Source: Streptomyces aurantiacus
GTDB lineage: Bacteria > Actinomycetota > Actinomycetes > Streptomycetales > Streptomycetaceae
DNA: 34,733 bases
Assembly (NCBI RefSeq): GCF_001418335.1
Contig: NZ_LIPP01000210.1
Coordinates: 1-34,733 of the forward strand
Reading direction: 5' to 3'
The position numbers and the translations under genes were made by a program. How positions within the stretch are numbered: position 1 is the stretch's first letter; every line of letters begins with the position of its first letter. Below the pieces are notes generated by a model. It saw only the letters and a program-made list of their open reading frames with translations. It made no database searches and was not told the DNA's origin. Shown one piece after another: positions 25,003-31,971 of this stretch.

Positions 25003-26218
25003 TTTCAGCGCAGAGGCGATGGGTCTCGTGATCCGCGAGCACCGCCAGGCCCAGAGTCCCTCTATGACCCAGGAAGAGTTGGCTGAGCGGGCCGATTACG
25101 GGAAGGGTGGCGCGGTCTCGATCTCCCGGATCGAGCGTGGGCTCGTAAGCCCCGGGGAGCACCGTCTGGCCGCCATCGCCCTCGCGTTCCAACTGACACC
25201 CGAGCAACTCAAGCAGGAGGCGGAGGACCGAACCAGGTCTCTCGCTCGGCAGCGGGGCCAGCGGCCGGTGAAGTTGCGCGACCAAGTCGCAGAGACGAAA
25301 AGACGTCACGCCGAGATCAACGAGAAGGCGGCCCAGCGGTCGAAGATCACCCAAGAACACGGGAAAGCCTTCAACCATGTCCATGATGTTGCCCGTGACG
25401 AGTTTTTCCTCAGGTTTGTGGAACTGGCCGAAAGCATCGGTGGGGCGCCCGAGCCAGAGAGGCCGAGCGAGGAGGAGATCGAGCGCACGGGCGAGATCCC
25501 TACCGCGATACGTATCGAAGCCATGTCCGTCGGGATCGCCAATGCGATCCGCGGTGCCGCCGCTGGAGGTGCGGCCGGGGTAGCAGCCGGCGGAGCCGCG
25601 GCCTACGGTGCGTTCACTGCCGCCGCGTTGTTCGGGACCGCCTCCACTGGAGCAGCTATTTCGACGCTGTCCGGGGTTGCCGCGACCAACGCAACTCTGG
25701 CACTCCTGGGAGGCGGCACGCTGGCTGCAGGCGGTGCGGGCATGGCTGGTGGAACTCTCCTGCTCACAGGCATGGTCGCCGCCCCGGCGGCAGCCCTGGC
25801 GGCCGCCGGCTTCTACGTCTTGAGGCAGCGCCGGAACAAGAAGGAGGAGGAGCGTCTCCGAACTGAGGTCGAGGCTGCGGAGGCGGCTCTGGATCAGTCA
25901 CAGCAAGGCTTCGACGCGATGATCGACGTACTGGATCGTGCCCCGGCCATCATGGAGTACGTCAGCGTCCACGGCACCCACGCCCTTGAAAAATGGAGGG
26001 TAAGTCTGCCGCCGGAGCCCCGGGACTGGGAATCGCTCGGGCATGAGGGGCAGGAACGGTACAAGGAGTTCCTGACCGTGGCTGGATGCCTCCTCGCCGT
26101 GAGCAGCATCAACGTCAGCGCTCTCCTCACGGCAAAGCCCGACGCTTTGCCCGAGATGGACAAGGCCATCGACGAGACGCTGCGGTACGCGGACAAAACC
26201 ATCAAGTCGCTCGTCTGA
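24995..26218 (+). CDS. XRE-type HTH protein with coiled coil and glycine-zipper membrane region
   Basis: This 407-residue protein has an unusual order of parts. An XRE/Cro-type HTH lies at about 8-72 (MTQEELAERADYGKGGAVSISRIERGL). A charged helical, probably coiled-coil, region covers about 75-125, with an acidic linker at 150-170. A very hydrophobic Gly/Ala-rich stretch runs from about 180 to 275 (GAAAGGAAGVAAGGAAAYG; LLGGGTLAAGGAGMAGGTLLL) with glycine-zipper spacing, long enough for three or four membrane helices. It ends at a basic stop RQRRNKKEEERLR. A second helical region follows (280-407). The ATG at 24995 follows AAGGGA and overlaps the preceding ORF. A DNA-binding domain joined to a putative membrane-inserting segment suggests a sensor-effector, but no function is established. 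Confidence 0.8.
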   Translation: MNDFSAEAMGLVIREHRQAQSPSMTQEELAERADYGKGGAVSISRIERGLVSPGEHRLAAIALAFQLTPEQLKQEAEDRTRSLARQRGQRPVKLRDQVAETKRRHAEINEKAAQRSKITQEHGKAFNHVHDVARDEFFLRFVELAESIGGAPEPERPSEEEIERTGEIPTAIRIEAMSVGIANAIRGAAAGGAAGVAAGGAAAYGAFTAAALFGTASTGAAISTLSGVAATNATLALLGGGTLAAGGAGMAGGTLLLTGMVAAPAAALAAAGFYVLRQRRNKKEEERLRTEVEAAEAALDQSQQGFDAMIDVLDRAPAIMEYVSVHGTHALEKWRVSLPPEPRDWESLGHEGQERYKEFLTVAGCLLAVSSINVSALLTAKPDALPEMDKAIDETLRYADKTIKSLV

Positions 26219-26581
26219 GTCCCGAAGTCATTGCCACGCGCGGACCAGGCGCTACAGCGCGCCGCAAGTCCCTTTCCAGCTGGCGGTGACGGTGGGTGAG
26301 GGGCATGCGGCCTGGTCGAAACATTTGGGGCTCCTCCGCGTCTTGGCCACCGCCGCCCTCATCCACCTCGCCGACTACACCAGGTGACTGAAACACACGA
26401 TCCCGACCAGCAGATAACCTGCGACGCGCTGCACTAACCCCTGGATAGAAGCCGCTGCCCCGGTCCGGGGGACACCGTCCCTGACCAGGGCTGCTACCTC
26501 TGCAGCGGGAATCCGGGTTCCTTCGATGACCGGCTCACCGCCACGCAGCATTCGAGGTAACCGGCTGCCGTCTCCCGACCA
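26219..26581. other. Intergenic region between the cassette and the integrase gene
   Basis: This 363-bp stretch lies downstream of the integrase gene, where attachment sites of actinomycete elements often lie. A plus-strand frame (about 26280-26387) reads GHAAWSKHLGLLRVLATAAL and HLADYTR before a stop. It could be the C-terminal remnant of a transposase, but I cannot assign it. The right 38-bp repeat copy is at 26406-26443. No tRNA fragment is seen. Confidence 0.4.
26406..26443 (+). repeat. 38-bp imperfect direct repeat, right copy
   Basis: It is the same-orientation partner of 24619-24656 (32 of 38 identical). It lies 139 bp beyond the integrase stop codon, which is compatible with a recombination site used by that integrase. 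Confidence 0.75.
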
Positions 26582-28099
26582 TCAGGCCATCGTCGTGGCG
26601 CGAGCGTGCAGCAGCCGATCGAGTACGGCGACCGGTGAGCCCGGATGCAGGCCCCGCCGGGCATCGAGCGCTGCCTCCCACTGCTCAGTCAGGCCGAACT
26701 TGAGACGCTCGCGCATGCCGGGGGTCACGTGGGCGTAGCGGGCCGAGACCGAGCCGTCGATGTGGCCCATACGCTCGTCCATCAGCACCTTCTCGGTGCC
26801 GAGATCCTCCATGTGCGTGCGGTGGGAGTGGCGCAGGCCGTGCGGGGTGAGCCCTCTGGCAACCGGCAGCCAGCAGGCGTCGGCCCGGCCTTGGGCGTTG
26901 CGGCCGCGGACCGGGACACCGGGCCACGGCTCGCCGAGCAGCGGGACCGGGCGGGCCTCCTGAGGTGCCTTCTTCGGGTACCAGCCGGAGGTGGCCGGCG
27001 CGAACAGCCAGGTGGCGAAGCCGTTGCGGCGCCAGTGGGCGGCGTTCTCCGTCGGAACGCCTCCTCGGACGAACTTCAGCTCGGCTATGGCACGTTGAAC
27101 ACGGACGCGGGTGTCCTCCCGCACCCGCTCGGGGTGGTTGAGGACATTGGACACGGTGCCGCTGGAGACCTCCGCACGGCGAGCGACGTCCACGAGCTTG
27201 GCGCCCGCGTGCCCACCGGTGCGAGCGGTGCCCTGGCCACGGAACACGTACCTCTTGCCGTGGCAGGCGCACGGCGTCGGCTTCGTACGGGCGATGTGGT
27301 CGGCGACCAGGGCCGACAGCCAGTCCGTCGCGTCGATGGTGCGGTAGCTGTCGTCCTTGGGCGGGCAGCGGATCAGCTCGCCCGAGTCCAGTTCGTACAG
27401 CTGATGCTCCACCCGTACGGAGTCCGGTCGCGCGAACTCTGTTTCCAGGCCGACTATTTCGCCCCACCGCATGCCCGTGTATCCCTTGAGGATCACGGCG
27501 ACGAACTCGTCGTCGCGCCCGGACAGCAGGGCCGCGCGTTCGGCGATAAGCAGCAGGCCGCGCGGATCGGTGATCACCTTCTCGGGTCCCCGGTCACGGG
27601 AACGGCCGGCGCGCTTACCGCGTCCGCGTCGTTTGGTGGCCGGGTTGGCGGCGATTAGGCCCTCGTCCACGGCGTCGGCCAGGATGAGGTGGAGCGTCGA
27701 GCGCCAGGTCTTGACGCTGGATGCGGCGTAGACGGACTTCTCCCGCTTCTCCCAGGTTTCCACGTCTGTACGGAGGATGCCAGCGAGGGCCTTGTCCTGG
27801 AACTCGGGGAGCAGGTGCTCCTCAATGTGGCGCCGATAGTTCTGCATGGTGGATGCGGCCAGGTCCTGGGCGTCGTACCAGCGACTGGCGTACTCGCCGA
27901 AGGTCTCCTGTCCGGCTGCTGGGTCGCGCCAGGTGCCGCGCCGGACCCTGGCCTCTTCCTCGTCTGCGGCCTGCTTCGCCTCGCGCTTCGTGGCGAACTT
28001 GACCACCGCACCCGTCGGGTCGGCGACGGTGCCGTACTTGCCTTCGCTGACCTTGTACCTGCCGCGCCAGTAACTGCCGCGTTTCTCGGCGAATCCCAT
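26582..28099 (-). CDS. int: Tyrosine integrase with inserted LacI-type HTH domain
   Basis: This 505-residue tyrosine recombinase probably integrates and excises the element. An Arm-type N-terminus (1-60, RGSYWRGRYKV) is followed by a SAM-like core-binding domain (about 65-160) and the catalytic domain (from about 172). Catalytic residues are Arg211 (GMRWGEI), His420-x-x-Arg423-His424 (TPHGLRHSHRTH), His446 (MGHIDGS) and Tyr455 (SARYAHVT). Between the first Arg and the HxxR box lies a LacI/PurR-type HTH (about 299-347: LVDVARRAEVSSGTVSNVLN and FVRGG). A small Cys/His patch (CACH, 277-280) precedes it. The ATG follows a strong AAGGAGGGAG site. It is downstream of the excisionase gene on the same strand. 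Confidence 0.93.
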   Translation of the reverse strand: MGFAEKRGSYWRGRYKVSEGKYGTVADPTGAVVKFATKREAKQAADEEEARVRRGTWRDPAAGQETFGEYASRWYDAQDLAASTMQNYRRHIEEHLLPEFQDKALAGILRTDVETWEKREKSVYAASSVKTWRSTLHLILADAVDEGLIAANPATKRRGRGKRAGRSRDRGPEKVITDPRGLLLIAERAALLSGRDDEFVAVILKGYTGMRWGEIVGLETEFARPDSVRVEHQLYELDSGELIRCPPKDDSYRTIDATDWLSALVADHIARTKPTPCACHGKRYVFRGQGTARTGGHAGAKLVDVARRAEVSSGTVSNVLNHPERVREDTRVRVQRAIAELKFVRGGVPTENAAHWRRNGFATWLFAPATSGWYPKKAPQEARPVPLLGEPWPGVPVRGRNAQGRADACWLPVARGLTPHGLRHSHRTHMEDLGTEKVLMDERMGHIDGSVSARYAHVTPGMRERLKFGLTEQWEAALDARRGLHPGSPVAVLDRLLHARATTMA

Positions 28100-28138
28100 G
28101 CCTCGTGCTCCCTCCTTCCTGTGGTCTGCTGTGTCGTG

Positions 28139-28531
28139 CTAGGCCGCAGTGCCGTACTGGGACCTGCGGGGCGGTCGGGCCTGGAGGCGTTGCGCGGAGG
28201 GCATCGGGGGCTGGGGCAGTCGCCCCGTACGCGATGACGTAGTTGTCGGCGCAGGCTGAGGTGTCCGGGGATGGGTGCGCTGCGCGGACCACGTGGCCGG
28301 CTCTTCGTGGATGCGGATGATCTCGGCGAGGTGTCCGGCGGTGAAGCGGTATGCGCGACCGACCCGCGTGTGCGGTATCAGGCGCCTGCGCGCCCGGTCC
28401 TTGACCCACCAGACAGAGCAGCCGAGCGTCTCGGCGATCTCCTCGGGGCGGTAGAGGCGGGGCAAGGCTGCTTTGCCCTCGGTGCGGGGAAGCGGGCGTG
28501 TGAGAGCAGGGGGTGTTGCGGTGTGGCGCAA
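28139..28531 (-). CDS. xis: Excisionase-type MerR/HTH_17-like protein
   Basis: This small DNA-binding protein has RPEEIAETLGCSVWWVKDRA followed by RRRLIPHTRVGRAYRFT, the winged HTH of excisionases and helix-turn-helix type-17 domains. It probably bends attachment-site DNA to favour excision by the integrase 39 bp downstream. No ATG or GTG lies suitably upstream. TTG at 28531 (130 aa, AGGAAC upstream) or TTG at 28465 (108 aa, GAGGG upstream) are the candidate starts; the shorter begins right at the domain. The C-terminal 50 residues are Pro/Arg/Thr-rich and variable. Confidence 0.78.
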   Translation of the reverse strand: MRHTATPPALTRPLPRTEGKAALPRLYRPEEIAETLGCSVWWVKDRARRRLIPHTRVGRAYRFTAGHLAEIIRIHEEPATWSAQRTHPRTPQPAPTTTSSRTGRLPQPPMPSAQRLQARPPRRSQYGTAA

Positions 28532-28569
28532 GAGGGGTGGGTTCCTAACTCTGTGGTGGGCGTACTCGG

Positions 28570-28851
28570 TCAGCGGCGCTGAACGAAACTCGTCACGGGG
28601 CCCTCGGCCTCCTGCAGCAGCACGAGGGGCGAGACAAGGAGGGCTTGGGCGAGGGCGACGAGGTCGTCGATGTCGCAGCGGCGTTGGGCGCGTTCGATGT
28701 GGGACAGCATCGTGTTGGTCATCGGACGGCCGAGGGCGCTGACGCGGGCGGCGAGCTCGCGCTGGGCGAGGCCGCGTTCGGTGCGGAGGATTTCGATAGT
28801 GCGGGCGGTCCGTATTCCGGCCGGTCCGATTTCCAGGGATCGTGCTGCCAT
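28570..28851 (-). CDS. XRE-family transcription regulator
   Basis: This 93-residue protein is an almost pure XRE/Cro HTH: IEILRTERGLAQRELAARVS, MTNTMLSHIERAQRR and DDLVALAQALLVSPLVLL. It is upstream of xis and int on the same strand and probably controls the switch between integration, excision and replication. The ATG at 28851 has GGAG five bases upstream; an in-frame ATG at 28872 has no such site and abuts a perfect palindrome. With the shorter start, the palindrome falls about 23 bp upstream, where an autoregulatory operator would be. Confidence 0.82.
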   Translation of the reverse strand: MAARSLEIGPAGIRTARTIEILRTERGLAQRELAARVSALGRPMTNTMLSHIERAQRRCDIDDLVALAQALLVSPLVLLQEAEGPVTSFVQRR

Positions 28852-28873
28852 GACTCCATTTGTAGCTTCCATT

Positions 28874-28894
28874 CGCCGGTTTGGTTAACCGGCG
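28874..28894. promoter_or_regulatory. 21-bp perfect inverted repeat, probable operator
   Basis: CGCCGGTT and AACCGGCG are separated by TGGTT. It lies immediately upstream of the XRE regulator gene, in the divergent region that also serves the replication gene to the right. Size and symmetry fit a dimeric XRE regulator. Confidence 0.65.
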
Positions 28895-29293
28895 ATCGTC
28901 GGCTATGTTGCGCCCGGCGAACGGCTGGGGCTTACCTCTCGGCTGGGTTCCGAGTGTCCGGTCGGCCGTGTCTTCGCCAGCTCGAAGGCATGCTCTGACG
29001 TGGGGTGTTGTGTTGTAGCTTGCGCTCGCAGCGGAGTCAATGGGTTCTCGACGTGATGCTTCTGGCTTCATCTAACGGTGCACTATTTCGGCAACGGCCG
29101 ATTCGGGTTTATGGTTTTGGTGATGCCGCGCAGCATCCGTTCGCCGTCGGCTGTCTGATTTCCTGACGGAATGCTGGACTTGTGCGGCATGGATGTGGCT
29201 GTCTTGGCTATACGACGCCACCACCCCTCCCCCGTGCATCGCCCGACAAGGGCTCACTGCACCTCCACGCCCTGACCTAGGAGCCGCCGCCCG
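28895..29293. other. Divergent regulatory region with a large potential hairpin
   Basis: This 399-bp stretch has no supported gene and separates the minus-strand regulator/excision genes from the plus-strand replication genes. It holds a nested dyad at 29123-29190. AGGAG at 29279-29283 is the ribosome-binding site of the next gene. Confidence 0.5.
29123..29190. other. Nested dyad of 68 nt (possible structured leader or origin element)
   Basis: Outer arms ATGCCGC (29123-29129) and GCGGCAT (29184-29190) are perfect. Inner arms AGCATCCGT (29132-29140) and ACGGAATGCT (29166-29175) pair with a one-base bulge. It lies about 100 bp before the replication-initiator-like gene. Confidence 0.5.
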
Positions 29294-30136
29294 ATGAGCT
29301 ACGACGCCCGTGAATGGGTGTGGGACCACAGCCACAGCAAGGGCACCGCCCGCATGGTCCTCGCCCTGATCGCCGACCGGTGCCGCGACCGGCACTGCGT
29401 CGCGTATGCGTCCGTGCCCACCCTGATGAAACGCGCCAACGCCTCCCGCACCGCCGTGCGCGACGCCCTGGCGAAACTGATCGCCGACGGTGAACTGGTG
29501 CAGTTCCCCGACCGCAAGGGACCACGCGGAGAGACCTACTACTGCCTCCCGATCGCCGCCCTCTACCTTGCCGAACAAGCCAGGGAGGGGGATCGGAATC
29601 CGCCCCTCCCCGGGGATCAGATTTCGACCCCCTGGGGGCCAGAATCCGACCCTGCTAACCCCTTTGAAGAGGGGCCGGATTCCGGCCCCGGGGAACGGCA
29701 TCCGGCCCTCAGGGAGTACGGATTCCGACCCGAAGGGGGTGCAGATTCCGACCCCCAGAACAGAAGAGAACCGAAGGTGAACGGTAAGAGCAGCAGCTCT
29801 GCCCCACTCATCTCCGCCATCGAGTGGCAGATCGACGACAACGCCCGTGCCTGGCTGCAGCAGCACGGCCACCTCGACCGACTCGGCGAAAACGCCCTGC
29901 ACACCGCCGACGAGAAGTGGCGCACCTACCGGAGCTCGTGGGCGGCCCGCACCGTCGACGCGTGGGCCGCCGACTGGCGCGCGTGGATCGCCCGGGAACA
30001 CACCCCCGCCCCTGTCCGCCCGAACCTCTACGCCCTGCCCGGCGGTACCCCCGCCCCGGCCACCGGCATGACGCGATCCGAGGCGCACATGGCCGCCCTG
30101 CTCGCCGCCCTCGACGAGCCGACTGGAACGGAGTAA
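29294..30136 (+). CDS. Winged-HTH replication-initiator-like protein
   Basis: This 280-residue protein has the layout of phage replication initiators (lambda O, SPP1 G38P type). The N-terminal winged HTH (about 1-95: KGTARMVLALIADRC, YASVPTLMKRANASRTAVRD, GETYYCLP) resembles HTH_36-type domains. A Pro/Gly/Asp-rich linker follows (about 98-168). The C-terminal part contains EKWRTYRSSW and WAADWRAWIARE, the aromatic pattern seen in phage replisome organisers and DnaT-like domains. The linker is encoded by an iteron-like repeat array, so the gene may contain its own origin. The ATG follows AGGAG at about 10 bases. The next gene begins seven bases after the stop. It does not resemble RepSA, RepAM or prim-pol Rep proteins of classical actinomycete elements. 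Confidence 0.75.
   Translation: MSYDAREWVWDHSHSKGTARMVLALIADRCRDRHCVAYASVPTLMKRANASRTAVRDALAKLIADGELVQFPDRKGPRGETYYCLPIAALYLAEQAREGDRNPPLPGDQISTPWGPESDPANPFEEGPDSGPGERHPALREYGFRPEGGADSDPQNRREPKVNGKSSSSAPLISAIEWQIDDNARAWLQQHGHLDRLGENALHTADEKWRTYRSSWAARTVDAWAADWRAWIAREHTPAPVRPNLYALPGGTPAPATGMTRSEAHMAALLAALDEPTGTE
29595..29754 (+). repeat. Seven iteron-like repeats inside the initiator-like gene
   Basis: Seven copies of a 12-bp motif, consensus RGATTCCGACCC, start at 29595, 29619, 29641, 29677, 29697, 29720 and 29743. Steps are 24, 22, 36, 20, 23 and 23 bp, close to two helical turns except once. The copies fall in all three reading frames and encode different peptides, so selection on protein cannot explain them. 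Confidence 0.75.
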
Positions 30137-30143
30137 CCCGCCT

Positions 30144-30833
30144 TTGGACCGACGCGAAGTCGCCGCCGTCCTCGCCTACATCGGGCACCTCGACCCCCGC
30201 ACCATCCGCACCGGCACTGGCGACGCCCGTGACCAGATCGCCCAGTGGCAGGAACTGCTCGCTGACGTGCCCTTCGCCACCGACCACGGCTGGGACGTCC
30301 GCCAGGCGATACGGACCCACATCCTCGACTCCCCGTACCCGATCCTGCCCGTGGACGTCGCCCGCAGATGGCGTGCCCACCGACGCGACCGCCTCGACCG
30401 GCACACCGACCCCACCCCGGCCGCCGACCCCGACGATCCGACTGCCTGGCGTGACGAGCTGCTCCGGTCCCGGAACGCGGTCGCCACCGGCATTGCCGCC
30501 CCTTCGACACACCACCAGATCACCAGCGGTGGCCAGCCCCGCGACGTCGAGGAGCGGCTGCGCGAGATCGGGTCGTACATCCCCCCGGCCGTACGCACCG
30601 AGCTGGCCCGCTACCGCCCGACCCGCGCCGCGCGCGAGGCAGCCGTAGCCGAGGGTGTCCCCGATACGCTCGGTGTCCGCTGCGACTGGTGCCACGCGCC
30701 TGTGGGCTCCCCGTGCCGTCAGCGGAGGGCGAGCCCTGACGGAGCTGCCCGGGGCAATGTCGTACGTGCGACTCCCCACCCGTCGCGCGTCGACCTCGCC
30801 GCTGCCCGGATGGACCGACACCGAGTTGCGTGA
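30144..30833 (+). CDS. Putative replication-accessory protein with C-terminal zinc-binding motif
   Basis: This 229-residue protein starts at TTG 30144, with GGAG across the preceding stop codon. The N-terminal 90 residues (VAAVLAYIGHLDPRTI; QWQELLADVPFATDHGWDVRQAI; YPILPVDVARRWRAHRRDRL) have the helical pattern of phage helicase-loader N-domains such as SPP1 G39P, though resemblance is weak. The C-terminus holds CDWCHAPVGSPC followed by basic residues and His (ATPHPSRVDLA), a zinc-finger-like motif common in actinobacterial mobile elements. Its position directly after the initiator-like gene mirrors lambda O-P and SPP1 38-39. The role is inferred. Confidence 0.7.
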   Translation: MDRREVAAVLAYIGHLDPRTIRTGTGDARDQIAQWQELLADVPFATDHGWDVRQAIRTHILDSPYPILPVDVARRWRAHRRDRLDRHTDPTPAADPDDPTAWRDELLRSRNAVATGIAAPSTHHQITSGGQPRDVEERLREIGSYIPPAVRTELARYRPTRAAREAAVAEGVPDTLGVRCDWCHAPVGSPCRQRRASPDGAARGNVVRATPHPSRVDLAAARMDRHRVA

Positions 30834-30882
30834 CACAGCTCGGCGTCACTCCTCGCGGCAGCTGCGTGGGGCTACGACCGTC

Positions 30883-31199
30883 GGTCCCGAACCGGTCGTA
30901 CAACGGTCCCGATGAGCACTTCGGGGACCACGTCCCGGGGACCGTGCCGACGACTTCCGGGACCGGTCCCCTCTGAAACCGCAGGTCATAGGGCCTTTCA
31001 TGCCGGTCCCCAGAACGTCCCCAGCAACGGGGACCGTCCCCACAGCAGCCAGTTCGGTCCCCTTGGGGACAGGACCATGCAGTGAAAGAGGGACGGTCCC
31101 CGTGACGGCGTGTCAGGGGGACCGTCCCCGATGAGCCTCGTGTCCCGGTCCCCAAGCGTCTGGGGACCGTGCACCGCAGCGCTTTGGGGACCGGTCCCC
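30883..31199. repeat. Field of GGGGACCGTCCCC palindromes upstream of mobC
   Basis: Two-armed sites built from GGGGAC and GTCCCC (some with one outer base lost) lie at 30923-30936, 30959-30970, 31029-31041, 31090-31101, 31117-31129 and 31186-31199, with an everted GTCCCCTTGGGGAC at 31057-31070. Half-sites occur near 30883, 30904, 30937, 31005, 31017, 31147 and 31162. CGATGAGC follows two of the sites. The stretch, about 320 bp, occupies most of the 508-bp gap between the zinc-motif gene and mobC; no gene is supported here. Confidence 0.85.
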
Positions 31200-31341
31200 C
31201 TTGCTCTCCTCGCAACGACAGCCCCGCCCTGACTGCGACTACCGCAACTCCCACGACCGTCGAATCGCCCCGGCCGCTGGCCTCATCTGCCATCGCTCGG
31301 CGCCTCATCCCCCTACCGACCACACCCCCGGAGAGCCACAC

Positions 31342-31971
31342 GTGCACGACCGACACCACGAACACACCAACTGGCAGGAGACACCCATCGCCCCAGATAA
31401 CCGCACAGCAAGTTGGAGGTTCGGACACTCCCCCGCAGGGGGTGCGCCCGAACCCGACCCCGCCCCGGGGGTGGCGCGGTCCGTCCGGCGCCAGGGGGCG
31501 CCGCACGGGAAGGCTGCGACCGAGGGCGGATCGCAGCCAGGGAAGGCCGACCGCAAGCGCCGGACCAAGATCAGGGGGAAGGCGCGTCCACGCGACAAGA
31601 AGCAGCGACCTGCCCAGAGTGTCCGCCTCAGCGATCAAGAGCACGCCATCATCCAGGTCGGCGCCGATGCCGTCGGCATGAGTCTGGCCGGCTTCCTCGC
31701 CCACTCCGCGCTCGCTGCCGCCCGTGACCAGTCCCGCACCGCCGCCACCATTGCCACCGAACGCGATGTGCTCACAGAGCTGTTCGCCATGCGCCGTCAG
31801 CTCGGCTGGGCCGGCAGCAACCTCAACCAGGTGGCCAAGGCCCTCAACTCCGGCGGCGATGTGCCCCACCTCAAGGAGGTGCTCGCCGACATCCACCGCG
31901 CGGCCAACGCCGTGAAGAAGGCCGCCGACCGGGTCACCAACCGCCAGGAGCAAGAAGGTGAGGCGGCTTGA
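31342..31971 (+). CDS. mobC: MobC-family mobilization (relaxosome accessory) protein
   Basis: This 209-residue protein consists of a basic, disordered N-terminal half (RKRRTKIRGKARPRDKKQRP) and a MobC-type C-terminal half. That half has a ribbon-helix-helix-like start (QSVRLSDQEHAIIQVGADAV, then GMSLAGFLAHSALAAARDQ) and the family motif RRQLGWAGSNLNQVAKALNS. MobC proteins open oriT DNA for the relaxase. The GTG at 31342 follows GGAGAG; the longer frame from 31201 is not preceded by a site. The stop overlaps the relaxase start (TTGA), so the two are coupled. The palindrome field immediately upstream makes oriT in this region plausible. Confidence 0.88.
   Translation: MHDRHHEHTNWQETPIAPDNRTASWRFGHSPAGGAPEPDPAPGVARSVRRQGAPHGKAATEGGSQPGKADRKRRTKIRGKARPRDKKQRPAQSVRLSDQEHAIIQVGADAVGMSLAGFLAHSALAAARDQSRTAATIATERDVLTELFAMRRQLGWAGSNLNQVAKALNSGGDVPHLKEVLADIHRAANAVKKAADRVTNRQEQEGEAA

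Noticed and set aside
29595..31199. CRISPR array
   Set aside because: The repeats are 12-13 bp with about 10-bp gaps or are palindromes with irregular spacing; there are no uniform spacers and no cas genes.
30520..31953. A long minus-strand frame across the palindrome field and mobC
   Set aside because: It is antisense to the zinc-motif gene and mobC, translates the palindromes, and has no family features.
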